This document shows, piece after piece, positions 40,301-53,352 of a stretch of DNA of 64,000 nucleotides. The position numbers were made by a program, and so were the translations under genes. How positions within the stretch are numbered: the stretch's first letter is position 1; every line of letters begins with the position of its first letter. Source of the stretch: Auanema rhodensis. Its lineage: Eukaryota; Nematoda; Chromadorea; Rhabditida; Rhabditidae. The notes beneath the pieces are model-generated. The model saw nothing but the letters and a program-made list of their open reading frames with translations, made no database searches and was not told the origin of the DNA. The stretch spans positions 17,709,267 to 17,773,266 of the forward strand of contig OZ059898.1 in NCBI GenBank assembly GCA_964057225.1, given 5' to 3'.

Positions 40301-41152
40301 GCGTCGATCTGTGTTATCAGATTTGCGCTAGCTTAAAAATGCACCGAGATATCAACTGATATAAGTTCACACTTATATCCTCGATTTTCACCCTGAAGAA
40401 TTAATTTTTTCGTTGAATAACATTGTCCATCGTCTTTGCCTTGAAAAAAGGAATCTAAAAACATCTACTTTTTGCTAAATTATTTTGAAATTTTTTGAAA
40501 AAATTTTTGTCAAAATGTTTTTGGAAGCAAGGTTGAGTGTACATGGAAACTCAACATACACTAATGCATTATTTTTCAAACGATCATAACTAATTTTTGT
40601 ATTAAGCGTTTTTCAATGTAGTATAGTGCATTCGATGCGGATTTTTAAGCTGCGTCGATCTGTGTTATCAGATTTGCGCTAGCTTAAAAATGCACCGAGA
40701 TATCAACTGATATAAGTTCACACTTATATCCTCGATTTTCACCCTGAAGAATTAATTTTTTCGTTGAATAACATTGTCCATCGTCTTTGCCTTGAAAAAA
40801 GGAATCTAAAAACATCTACTTTTTGCTAAATTATTTTGAAATTTTTTGAAAAAATTTTTGTCAAAATGTTTTTGGAAGCAAGGTTGAGTGTACATGGAAA
40901 CTCAACATACACTAATGCATTTTTTTTCAAACGATCATAACTAATTTTTGTATTAAGCGTTTTTCAATGTAGTATAGTGCATTCGATGCGGATTTTTAAG
41001 CTGCGTCGATCTGTGTTATCAGATTTGCGCTAGCTTAAAAATGCACCGAGATATCAACTGATATAAGTTCACACTTATATCCTCGATTTTCACCCTGAAG
41101 AATTAATGTTTTCGTTGAATAACATTGTCCATCGTCTTTGCCTTGAAAAAAG
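37084..41152. repeat. About 4.07-kb segment duplicated 17 monomers upstream (second copy)
   Basis: This is the partner of 31,117-35,185. The same six rare markers recur at 37,577, 38,008, 39,401, 40,218, 40,918 and 41,108, each exactly 5,967 bp downstream. It overlaps the end of the 12-monomer duplication (35,329-37,336), so the two events are nested. Confidence 0.88.
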
Positions 41153-41426
41153 GAATCTAAAAACATCTACTTTTTGCTAAATTATTTTGAAATTTTTCGA
41201 AAAAATTTTTGTCAAAATGTTTTTGGAAGCAAGGTTGAGTGTACATGGAAACTCAACATACACTAATGCATTATTTTTCAAACGATCATAACTAATTTTT
41301 GTATTAAGCGTTTCTCAATGTAGTATAGTGCATTCGATGCGGATTTTTGAGCTGCGTCGATCTGTGTTATCAGATTTGCGCTAGCTTAAAAATGCACCGA
41401 GATATCAACTGATATAAGTTCACACT

Positions 41427-42470
41427 TATATCCTCGATTTTCACCCTGAAGAAATAATTTTTTCGTTGAATAACATTGTCCATCGTCTTTGCCTTGTAAA
41501 AAGGAATCTAAACAGATCTACTTTTTGCTAAATTATTCTGAAATTTTTCGAAAACATTTTTGTCAAAATGTTTTTGGAAGCAAGGTTGAGTGTACATGGA
41601 AACTCAACATACACTAATGCATTATTTTTCAAACGATCATAACTAATTTTTGTATTAAGCGTTTCTCAATGTAGTATAGTGCATTCGATGCGGATTTTCA
41701 AGCTGCGTCGATCTGTGTTATCAGATTTGCGCTAGCTTAAAAATGCACCGAGATATCAACTGATATAAGTTCACACTTATATCCTTGATTTTCACCCTGA
41801 AGAATTAATTTTTTCGTTGAATAACATTGTCCATCGTCTTTGCCTTGAAAGAAGGAATCTAAAAACATCTACTTTTTGCTAAATTATTTCGAAATTTTTC
41901 GAAAAAATTTTTGTCAAAATGTTTTTGGAAGCAATGTTGAGTGTACATGGAAACTCAACATACACTAATGCATTATTTTTCAAACGATCATAACTAATTT
42001 TTGTATTAAGCGTTTCTCAATGTAGTATAGTGCATTTGATGCGGATTTGTAAGCTGCGTCGATCTGTGTTATCAGATTTGCGCTAGCTTAAAAATGCACC
42101 GAGATATCAACTGATATAAGTTCACACTTATATCCTTGATTTTCACCCTGAAGAATTAATTTTTTCGTTGAATAACATTGTCCATCGTCTTTGCCTTGAA
42201 AAAAGGAATCTAAAAACATTTACTTTTTGCTAAATTATTTTGAAATTTTTCGAAAAAATTTTTGTCAAAATGTTTTTGGAAGCAAGGTTGAGTGTACATG
42301 GAAACTCAACATACACTAATGCATTATTTTTCAAACGATCATAACTAATTTTTGTATTAAGCGTTTTTCAATGTAGTATAGTGCATTCGATGCGGATTTT
42401 TAAGCTGCGTCGATCTGTGTTATCAGATTTGCGCTAGCTTAAAAATGCACCGAGATATCAACTGATATAA
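41427..42470. repeat. Three-monomer block repeated 17 units downstream at about 47.4-48.4 kb
   Basis: Marker order is: a unit with GAAATAATT, CTTGTAAAAAGG and GAAAACATTT; a unit with TCCTTGATT, GAAAGAAGG, TTATTTCGAAA and GGATTTGTAAG; a unit with TCCTTGATT and ACATTTAC. The same order appears from 47,394. GAAATAATT (41,451 to 47,418) and both TCCTTGATT sites (41,781 to 47,748; 42,131 to 48,098) are each exactly 5,967 bp apart. Small differences exist: AAACAGATC versus AAACACATC, and GCATTTGATG versus GCATTCGATG. The copies are thus older or more mutated than the 31-41 kb pair. Confidence 0.8.
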
Positions 42471-45400
42471 GTTCACACTTATATCCTCGATTTTCACCCT
42501 GAAGAATTAATTTTTTCGTTGAATAACATTGTCCATCGTCTTTGCCTTGAAAAAAGGAATCTAAAAACATCTACTTTTTGCTAAATTATTTCGAAATTTT
42601 TCGAAAAAATTTTTGTCAAAATGTTTTTGGAAGCAAGGTTGAGTGTACATGGAAACTCAACATACACTAATGCATTATTTTTCAAACGATCATAACTAAT
42701 TTTTGTATTAAGCGTTTCTCAATGTAGTATAGTGCATTCGATGCGGATTTTTAAGCTGCGTCGATCTGTGTTATCAGATTTGCGCTAGCTTAAAAATGCA
42801 CCGAGATATCAACTGATATAAGTTCACACTTATATCCTCGATTTTCACCCTGAAGAATTAATTTTTTCGTTGAATAACATTGTCCATCGTCTTTGCCTTG
42901 GAAAAAGGAATCTAAAAACATCTACTTTTTGCTAAATTATTCTGAAATTTTTCGAAAAAATTTTTGTCAAAATGTTTTTGGAAGCAAGGTTGAGTGTACA
43001 TGGAAACTCAACATACACTAATGCATTATTTTTCAAACGATCATAACTAATTTTTGTATTAAGCGTTTCTCAATGTAGTATAGTGCATTCGATGCGGATT
43101 TTTAAGCTGCGTCGATCTGTGTTATCAGATTTGCGCTAGCTTAAAAATGCACCGAGATATCAACTGATATAAGTTCACACTTATATCCTCGATTTTCACC
43201 CTGAAGAATTAATTTTTTCGTTGAATAACATTGTCCATCGTCTTTGCCTTGAAAAAAGGAATCTAAAAACATCTACTTTTTGCTAAATTATTTTGAAATT
43301 TTTTGAAAAAATTTTTGTCAAAATGTTTTTGGAAGCAAGGTTGAGTGTACATGGAAACTCAACATACACTAATGCATTATTTTTCAAACGATCATAACTA
43401 ATTTTTGTATTAAGCGTTTTTCAATGTAGTATAGTGCATTCGATGCGGATTTTTAAGCTGCGTCGATCTGTGTTATCAGATTTGCGCTAGCTTAAAAATG
43501 CACCGAGATATCAACTGATATAAGTTCACACTTATATCCTCGATTTTCACCCTGAAGAATTAATTTTTTCGTTGAATAACATTGTCCATCGTCTTTGCCT
43601 TGAAAAAAGGAATCTAAAAACATCTACTTTTTGCTAAATTATTTTGAAATTTTTCGAAAAAATTTTTGTCAAAATGTTTTTGGAAGCAAGGTTGAGTGTA
43701 CATGGAAACTCAACATACACTAATGCATTATTTTTCAAACGATCATAACTAATTTTTGTATTAAGCGTTTCTCAATGTAGTATAGTGCATTCGATGCGGA
43801 TTTTCAAGCTGCGTCGATCTGTGTTATCAGATTTGCGCTAGCTTAAAAATGCACCGAGATATCAACTGATATAAGTTCACACTTATATCCTCGATTTTCA
43901 CCCTGAAGAATTAATTTTTTCGTTGAATAACATTGTCCATCGTCTTTGCCTTGAAAAAAGGAATCTAAAAACATCTACTTTTTGCTAAATTATTTTGAAA
44001 TTTTTCGAAAAAATTTTTGTCAAAATGTTTTTGGAAGCAAGGTTGAGTGTACATGGAAACTCAACATACACTAATGCATTATTTTTCAAACGATCATAAC
44101 TAATTTTTGTATTAAGCGTTTTTCAATGTAGTATAGTGCATTCGATGCGGATTTTTAAGCTGCGTCGATCTGTGTTATCAGATTTGCGCTAGCTTAAAAA
44201 TGCACCGAGATATCAACTGATATAAGTTCACACTTATATCCTCGATTTTCACCCTGAAGAATTAATTTTTTCGTTGAATAACATTGTCCATCGTCTTTGC
44301 CTTGAAAAAAGGAATCTAAAAACATCTACTTTTTGCTAAATTATTTTGAAATTTTTCGAAAAAATTTTTGTCAAAATGTTTTTGGAAGCAAGGTTGAGTG
44401 TACATGGAAACTCAACATACACTAATGCATTATTTTTCAAACGATCATAACTACTTTTTGTATTAAGCGTTTTTCAATGTAGTATAGTGCATTCGATGCG
44501 GATTTTTAAGCTGCGTCGATCTGTGTTATCAGATTTGCGCTAGCTTAAAAATGCACCGAGATATCAACTGATATAAGTTCACACTTATATCCTCGATTTT
44601 CACCCTGAAGAATTAATTTTTTCGTTGAATAACATTGTCCATCGTCTTTGCCTTGAAAAAAGGAATCTAAAAACATCTACTTTTTGCTAAATTATTTTGA
44701 AATTTTTTGAAAAAATTTTTGTCAAAATGTTTTTGGAAGCAAGGTTGAGTGTACATGGAAACTCAACATACACTAATGCATTATTTTTCAAACGATCATA
44801 ACTAATTTTTGTATTAAGCGTTTTTCAATGTAGTATAGTGCATTCGATGCGGATTTTTAAGCTGCGTCGATCTGTGTTATCAGATTTGCGCTAGCTTAAA
44901 AATGCACCGAGATATCAACTGATATAAGTTCACACTTATATCCTCGATTTTCACCCTGAAGAATTAATTTTTTCGTTGAATAACATTGTCCATCGTCTTT
45001 GCCTTGAAAAAAGGAATCTAAAAACATCTACTTTTTGCTAAATTATTTTGAAATTTTTCGAAAAAATTTTTGTCAAAATGTTTTTGGAAGCAAGGTTGAG
45101 TGTACATGGAAACTCAACATACACTAATGCATTATTTTTCAAACGATCATAACTAATTTTTGTATTAAGCGTTTCTCAATGTAGTATAGTGCATTCGATG
45201 CGGATTTTTAAGCTGCGTCGATCTGTGTTATCAGATTTGCGCTAGCTTAAAAATGCACCGAGATATCAACTGATATAAGTTCACACTTATATCCTCGATT
45301 TTCACCCTGAAGAAATAATTTTTTCGTTGAATAACATTGTCCATCGTCTTTGCCTTGTAAAAAGGAATCTAAACACATCTACTTTTTGCTAAATTATTTT

Positions 45401-48400
45401 GAAATTTTTCGAAAACATTTTTGTCAAAATGTTTTTGGAAGCAAGGTTGAGTGTACATGGAAACTCAACATACACTAATGCATTATTTTTCAAACGATCA
45501 TAACTAATTTTTGTATTAAGCGTTTCTCAATGTAGTATAGTGCATTCGATGCGGATTTTCAAGCTGCGTCGATCTGTGTTATCAGATTTGCGCTAGCTTA
45601 AAAATGCACCGAGATATCAACTGATATAAGTTCACACTTATATCCTCGATTTTCACCCTAAAGAATTAATTTTTTCGTTGAATAACATTGTCCATCGTCT
45701 TTGCCTTGAAAAAAGAAATCTAAAAACATCTACTTTTTGCTAAATTATTTTGAAATTTTTCGAAAAAATTTTTGTCAAAATGTTTTTGGAAGCAAGGTTG
45801 AGTGTACATGGAAACTCAACATACACTAATGCATTATTTTTCAAACGATCATAACTAATTTTTGTATTAAGCGTTTTTCAATGTAGTATAGTGCATTCGA
45901 TGCGGATTTTTAAGCTGCGTCGATCTGTGTTATCAGATTTGCGCTAGCTTAAAAATGCACCGAGATATCAACTGATATAAGTTCACACTTATATCCTCGA
46001 TTTTCACCCTGAAGAATTAATTTTTTCGTTGAATATTATTGTCCATCGTCTTTGCCTTGAAAAAAGGAATCTAAAAACATCTACTTTTTGCTAAATTATT
46101 TTGAAATTTTTCGAAAAAATTTTTGTCAAAATGTTTTTGGAAGCAAGGTTGAGTGTACATGGAAACTCAACATACACTAATGCATTATTTTTCAAACGAT
46201 CATAACTAATTTTTGTATTAAGCGTTTCTCAATGTAGTATAGTGCATTCGATGCGGATTTTTAAGCTGCGTCGATCTGTGTTATCAGATTTGCGCTAGCT
46301 TAAAAATGCACCGAGATATCAACTGATATGAGTTCACACTTATATCCTCGATTTTCACCCTGAAGAATTAATTTTTTCGTTGAATAACATTGTCCATCGT
46401 CTTTGCCTTGAAAAAAGGAATCTAAAAACATCTACTTTTTGCTAAATTATTTTGAAATTTTTTGAAAAAATTTTTGTCAAAATGTTTTTGGAAGCAAGGT
46501 TGAGTGTACATGGAAACTCAACATACACTAATGCATTATTTTTCAAACGATCATAACTAATTTTTGTATTAAGCGTTTTTCAATGTAGTATAGTGCATTC
46601 GATGCGGATTTTTAAGCTGCGTCGATCTGTGTTATCAGATTTGCGCTAGCTTAAAAATGCACCGAGATATCAACTGATATAAGTTCACACTTATATCCTC
46701 GATTTTCACCCTGAAGAATTAATTTTTTCGTTGAATAACATTGTCCATCGTCTTTGCCTTGAAAAAAGGAATCTAAAAACATCTACTTTTTGCTAAATTA
46801 TTTTGAAATTTTTTGAAAAAATTTTTGTCAAAATGTTTTTGGAAGCAAGGTTGAGTGTACATGGAAACTCAACATACACTAATGCATTATTTTTCAAACG
46901 ATCATAACTAATTTTTGTATTAAGCGTTTTTCAATGTAGTATAGTGCATTCGATGCGGATTTTTAAGCTGCGTCGATCTGTGTTATCAGATTTGCGCTAG
47001 CTTAAAAATGCGCCGAGATATCAACTGATATAAGTTCACACTTATATCCTCGATTTTCACCCTGAAGAATTAATTTTTTCGTTGAATAACATTGTCCATC
47101 GTCTTTGCCTTGAAAAAAGGAATCTAAAAACATCTACTTTTTGCTAAATTATTTTGAAATTTTTCGAAAAAATTTTTGTCAAAATGTTTTTGGAAGCAAG
47201 GTTGAGTGTACATGGAAACTCAACATACACTAATGCATTATTTTTCAAACGATCATAACTAATTTTTGTATTAAGCGTTTCTCAATGTAGTATAGTGCAT
47301 TCGATGCGGATTTTTAAGCTGCGTCGATCTGTGTTATCAGATTTGCGCTAGCTTAAAAATGCACCGAGATATCAACTGATATAAGTTCACACTTATATCC
47401 TCGATTTTCACCCTGAAGAAATAATTTTTTCGTTGAATAACATTGTCCATCGTCTTTGCCTTGTAAAAAGGAATCTAAACACATCTACTTTTTGCTAAAT
47501 TATTCTGAAATTTTTCGAAAACATTTTTGTCAAAATGTTTTTGGAAGCAAGGTTGAGTGTACATGGAAACTCAACATACACTAATGCATTATTTTTCAAA
47601 CGATCATAACTAATTTTTGTATTAAGCGTTTCTCAATGTAGTATAGTGCATTCGATGCGGATTTTCAAGCTGCGTCGATCTGTGTTATCAGATTTGCGCT
47701 AGCTTAAAAATGCACCGAGATATCAACTGATATAAGTTCACACTTATATCCTTGATTTTCACCCTGAAGAATTAATTTTTTCGTTGAATAACATTGTCCA
47801 TCGTCTTTGCCTTGAAAGAAGGAATCTAAAAACATCTACTTTTTGCTAAATTATTTCGAAATTTTTCGAAAAAATTTTTGTCAAAATGTTTTTGGAAGCA
47901 ATGTTGAGTGTACATGGAAACTCAACATACACTAATGCATTATTTTTCAAACGATCATAACTAATTTTTGTATTAAGCGTTTCTCAATGTAGTATAGTGC
48001 ATTCGATGCGGATTTGTAAGCTGCGTCGATCTGTGTTATCAGATTTGCGCTAGCTTAAAAATGCACCGAGATATCAACTGATATAAGTTCACACTTATAT
48101 CCTTGATTTTCACCCTGAAGAATTAATTTTTTCGTTGAATAACATTGTCCATCGTCTTTGCCTTGAAAAAAGGAATCTAAAAACATTTACTTTTTGCTAA
48201 ATTATTTTGAAATTTTTCGAAAAAATTTTTGTCAAAATGTTTTTGGAAGCAAGGTTGAGTGTACATGGAAACTCAACATACACTAATGCATTATTTTTCA
48301 AACGATCATAACTAATTTTTGTATTAAGCGTTTCTCACTGTAGTATAGTGCATTCGATGCGGATTTTTAAGCTGCGTCGATCTGTGTTATCAGATTTGCG

Positions 48401-48437
48401 CTAGCTTAAAAATGCACCGAGATATCAACTGATATAA

Positions 48438-48789
48438 GTTCACACTTATATCCTCGATTTTCACCCTGAAGAATTAATTTTTTCGTTGAATAACATTGTC
48501 CATCGTCTTTGCCTCGAAAAACGAAATCTGAAAACATCTACTTTTTGCTAAATTATTTTGAAATTTTTCGAAAAAGTTTTTGTCAAAATGTTTTTGGAAG
48601 CAATGTTGAGTGTACATGGAAACTCAACATACACTAATGCATCATTTTTCAAACGATCACAACTAATTTTTGTATAAAGCGTTTCTCAATGTAGTATAGT
48701 GCATTCGATGCGGATTTTTTAAGCTGCGTCGATCTGTGTTATCAGATTTGCGCTAGCTTAAAAATGCACCGAGATATCAACTGATATAA
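48438..48789. repeat. 352-bp monomer with a one-base insertion
   Basis: The tract GCGGATTTTTTAAGCTG has one more T than the usual GCGGATTTTTAAGCTG. This is the only net insertion in the 182 units and shifts the register of all downstream copies by +1. It arose in a homopolymer run, where both slippage and sequencing error are common. Confidence 0.75.
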
Positions 48790-51700
48790 GTTCACACTTA
48801 TATCCTCGCTTTTCACCCTGAAGAATTAATTTTTTCGTTGAATAACATTGTCCATCGTTTTTGCCTTGAAAAAAGGAATCTAAAAACAGCTACTTTTTGC
48901 TAAATTATTTTGAAATTTTTCGAAAAAATTTTTGTCAAAATGGTTTTGGAAGCAATGTTGAGTGTACATGGAAACTCAACATACACTAATGCATCATTTT
49001 TCAAACGATCATAACTAATTTTTGTATTAAGCGTTTTTCAATGTAGTATAGTGCATTCGATGCGGATTTTTAAGCTGCGTCGATCTGTGTTATCAGATTT
49101 GCGCTAGCTTAAAAATGCACCGAGATATCAACTGATATAAGTTCACACTTATATCCTCGATTTTCACCCTGAAGAATTAATTTTTTCGTTGAATAACATT
49201 GTCCATCGTCTTTGCCTTGAAAAAAGGAATCTAAAAACATCTACTTTTTGCTAAATTATTTTGAAATTTTTTGAAAAAATTTTTGTCAAAATGTTTTTGG
49301 AAGCAAGGTTGAGTGTACATGGAAACTCAACATACACTAATGCATTATTTTTCAAACGATCATAACTAATTTTTGTATTGAACGGTTTTCAATGTAGTAT
49401 AGTGCATTCGATGCGGATTTTTAAGCTGCGTCGATCTGTGTTATCAGATTTGCGCTAGCTTAAAAATGCACCGAGATATCAACTGATATAAGTTCACACT
49501 TATATCCTCGATTTTCACCCTGAAGAATTAATTTTTTCGTTGAATAACATTGTCCATCGTCTTTGCCTTGAAAAAAGGAATCTAAAAACATCTACTTTTT
49601 GCTAAATTATTTTGAAATTTTTCGAAAAAATTTTTGTCAAAATGTTTTTGGAAGCAAGGTTGAGTGTACATGGAAACTCAACATACACTAATGCATTATT
49701 TTTCAAACGATCATAACTAATTTTTGTATTAAGCGTTTCTCAATGTAGTATAGTGCATTCGATGCGGATTTTTAAGCTGCGTCGATCTGTGTTATCAGAT
49801 TTGCGCTAGCTTAAAAATGCACCGAGATATCAACTGATATAAGTTCACACTTATATCCTCGATTTTCACCCTGAAGAAATAATTTTTTCGTTGAATAACA
49901 TTGTCCATCGTCTTTGCCTTGTGAAAAGGAATCTAAACACATCTACTTTTTGCTAAATTATTCTGAAATTTTTCGAAAAAATTTTTGTCAAAATGTTTTT
50001 GGAAGCAAGGTTGAGTGTACTTGGAAACTCAACATACACTAATGCATTATTTTTCAAACGATCATAACTAATTTTTGTATTAAGCGTTTCTCAATGTAGT
50101 ATAGTGCATTCGATGCGGATTTTTAAGCTGCGTCGATCTGTGTTATCAGATTTGCGCTAGCTTAAAAATGCACCGAGATATCAACTGATATAAGTTCACA
50201 CTTATATCCTCGATTTTCACCCTGAAGAATTAATTTTTTCGTTGAATAACATTGTCCATCGTCTTTGCCTTGAAAAAAGGAATCTAAAAACATCTACTTT
50301 TTGCTAAATTATTTTGAAATTTTTCGAAAAAATTTTTGTCAAAATGTTTTTGGAAGCAAGGTTGAGTGTACATGGAAACTCAACATACACTAATGCATTA
50401 TTTTTCAAACGATCATAACTAATTTTTGTATTAAGCGTTTCTCAATGTAGTATAGTGCATTCGATGCGGATTTTCAAGCTGCGTCGATCTGTGTTATCAG
50501 ATTTGCGCTAGCTGAAAAATGCACCGAGATATCAACTGATATAAGTTCACACTTATATCCTTGATTTTCACCCTGAAGAATTAATTTTTTCGTTGAATAA
50601 CATTGTCCATCGTCTTTGCCTTGAAAAAAGGAATCTAAAAACATCTACTTTTTGCTAAATTATTTCGAAATTTTTCGAAAAAATTTTTGTCAAAATGTTT
50701 TTGGAAGCAATGTTGAGTGTACATGGAAACTCAACATACACTAATGCATTATTTTTCAAACGATCATAACTAATTTTTGTATTAAGCGTTTCTCAATGTA
50801 GTATAGTGCATTCGATGCGGATTTGTAAGCTGCGTCGATCTGTGTTATCAGATTTGCGCTAGCTTAAAAATGCACCGAGATATCAACTGATATAAGTTCA
50901 CACTTATATCCTTGATTTTCACCCTGAAGAATTAATTTTTTCGTTGAATAACATTGTCCATCGTCTTTGCCTTGAAAAAAGGAATCTAAAAACATTCACT
51001 TTTTGCTAAATTATTTTGAAATTTTTCGAAAAAATTTTTGTCAAAATGTTTTTGGAAGCAAGGTTGAGTGTACATGGAAACTCAACATACACTAATGCAT
51101 TATTTTTCAAACGATCATAACTAATTTTTGTATTAAGCGTTTCTCAATGTAGTATAGTGCATTCGATGCGGATTTTTAAGCTGCGTCGATCTGTGTTATC
51201 AGATTTGCGCTAGCTTAAAAATGCACCGAGATATCAACTGATATAAGTTCACACTTATATCCTCGATTTTCACCCTGAAGAATTAATTTTTTCGTTGAAT
51301 AACATTGTCCATCGTCTTTGCCTCGAAAAACGAAATCTGAAAACATTTACTTTTTGCTAAATTATTTTGAAATTTTTCGAAAAAATTTTTGTCAAAATGT
51401 TTTTGGAAGCAAGGTTGAGTGTACATGGAAACTCAACATACACTAATGCATTATTTTTCAAACGATCATAACTAATTTTTGTATTAAGCGTTTCTCAATG
51501 TAGTATAGTGCATTCGATGCGGATTTTTAAGCTGCGTCGATCTGTGTTATCAGATTTGCGCTAGCTTAAAAATGCACCGAGATATCAACTGATATAAGTT
51601 CACACTTATATCCTCGCTTTTCACCCTGAAGAATTAATTTTTTCGTTGAATAACATTGTCCATCGTTTTTGCCTTGAAAAAAGGAATCTAAAAACAGCTA

Positions 51701-53352
51701 CTTTTTGCTAAATTATTTTGAAATTTTTCGAAAAAATTTTTGTCAAAATGGTTTTGGAAGCAATGTTGAGTGTACATGGAAACTCAACATACACTAATGC
51801 ATCATTTTTCAAACGATCATAACTAATTTTTGTATTAAGCGTTTTTCAATGTAGTATAGTGCATTCGATGCGAATTTTTAAGCTGCGTCGATCTGTGTTA
51901 TCAGATTTGCGCTAGCTTAAAAATGCACCGAGATATCAACTGATATAAGTTCACACTTATATCCTCGATTTTCACCCTGAAGAATTAATTTTTTCGTTGA
52001 ATAACATTGTCCATCGTCTTTGCCTTGAAAAAAGGAATCTAAAAACATCTACTTTTTGCTAAATTATTTTGAAATTTTTCGAAAAAATTTTTGTCAAAAT
52101 GGTTTTGGAAGCAATGTTGAGTGTACATGGAAACTCAACATACACTAATGCATCATTTTTCAAACGATCATAACTAATTTTTGTATTAAACGTTTCTCAA
52201 TGTAGTATAGTGCATTCGATGCGGATTTTTAAGCTGCGTCGATCTGTGTTATCAGATTTGCGCTAGCTTAAAAATGTACCGAGATATCAACTGATATAAG
52301 TTCACACTTATATCCTCGATTTTCACCCTGAAGAATTAATTTTTTCGTTGAATAACATTGTCCATCGTCTTTGCCTTGAAAAAAGGAATCTAAAAACATC
52401 TACTTTTTGCTAAATTATTTTGAAATTTTTCGAAAAAATTTTTGTCAAAATGTTTTTGGAAGCAAGGTTGAGTGTACATGGAAACTCAACATACACTAAT
52501 GCATTATTTTTCAAACGATCATAACTAATTTTTGTATTAAGCGTTTCTCAATGTAGTATAGTGCATTCGATGCGGATTTTTAAGCTGCGTCGATCTGTGT
52601 TATCAGATTTGCGGTAGCTTAAAAATGCACCGAGATATCAACTGATATAAGTTCACACTTATATCCTCGATTTTCACCCTGAAGAATTAATTTTTTCGTT
52701 GAATAACATTGTCCATCGTCTTTGCCTTGAAAAAAGGAATCTAAAAACATCTACTTTTTGCTAAATTATTTTGAAATTTTTTGAAAAAATTTTTGTCAAA
52801 ATGTTTTTGGAAGCAAGGTTGAGTGTACATGGAAACTCAACATACACTAATGCATTATTTTTCAAACGATCATAACTAATTTTTGTATTAAGCGGTTTTC
52901 AATGTAGTATAGTGCATTCGATGCGGATTTTTAAGCTGCGTCGATCTGTGTTATCAGATTTGCGCTAGCTTAAAAATGCACCGAGATATCAACTGATATA
53001 AGTTCACACTTATATCCTCGATTTTCACCCTGAAGAATTAATTTTTTCGTTGAATAACATTGTCCATCGTCTTTGCCTTGAAAAAAGGAATCTAAAAACA
53101 TCTACTTTTTGCTAAATTATTTTGAAATTTTTCGAAAAAATTTTTGTCAAAATGTTTTTGGAAGCAAGGTTGAGTGTACATGGAAACTCAACATACACTA
53201 ATGCATTATTTTTCAAACGATCATAACTAATTTTTGTATTAAGCGTTTTTCAATGTAGTATAGTGCATTCGATGCGGATTTTTAAGCTGCGTCGATCTGT
53301 GTTATCAGATTTGCGCTAGCTTAAAAATGCACCGAGATATCAACTGATATAA
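48438..53352. repeat. Sub-array F1: transition domain with 8-mer duplication
   Basis: This domain introduces CCTCGAAAAACG, CTCGCTTTTC and AAATGGTTTTGG monomers. Marker series in 47.7-49.0 kb recur 8 monomers later in 50.5-51.8 kb: TCCTTGATT (47,748 and 50,557), the following TCCTTGATT unit, CCTCGAAAAACG, and TATCCTCGCT (48,801 and 51,609). The offset is 2,808 bp, or 2,809 where it spans the 1-bp insertion near 48,715. Copies differ at several sites (AAGG versus AATG, TCACTG versus TCAATG), so the event is not recent. CGGTTTTC in place of CGTTTTTC or CGTTTCTC occurs at 49,383 and 52,893, 10 units apart. Confidence 0.78.

Larger units (their letters stand above)
27729..48437. repeat. Sub-array E: homogenised central domain with multi-kb duplications
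   Basis: These 59 units are nearly uniform: GAATTAATT, CTTGAAAAAAGG, GCAAGGTTGAG, GCATTATTT, GTAGTATAG, GCGGATTTTT and ATTTGCG. Internal markers are TTTTTTGAAAAA in place of TTTTTCGAAAAA (e.g. 28,914, 29,967, 31,371), AACTACTTTTTG (29,707, 31,111, 44,449), GTGCGTTCG and CTCGACTTTC. Every spacing measured is a whole multiple of 351 bp. GAAATAATT units with GAAAACATTT recur at 41,451, 45,312 and 47,418. Single-copy private changes include GAATATTATT (46,031), ATATGAGTTC (about 46,327) and GCGCCGAG (about 47,009). Confidence 0.85.
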
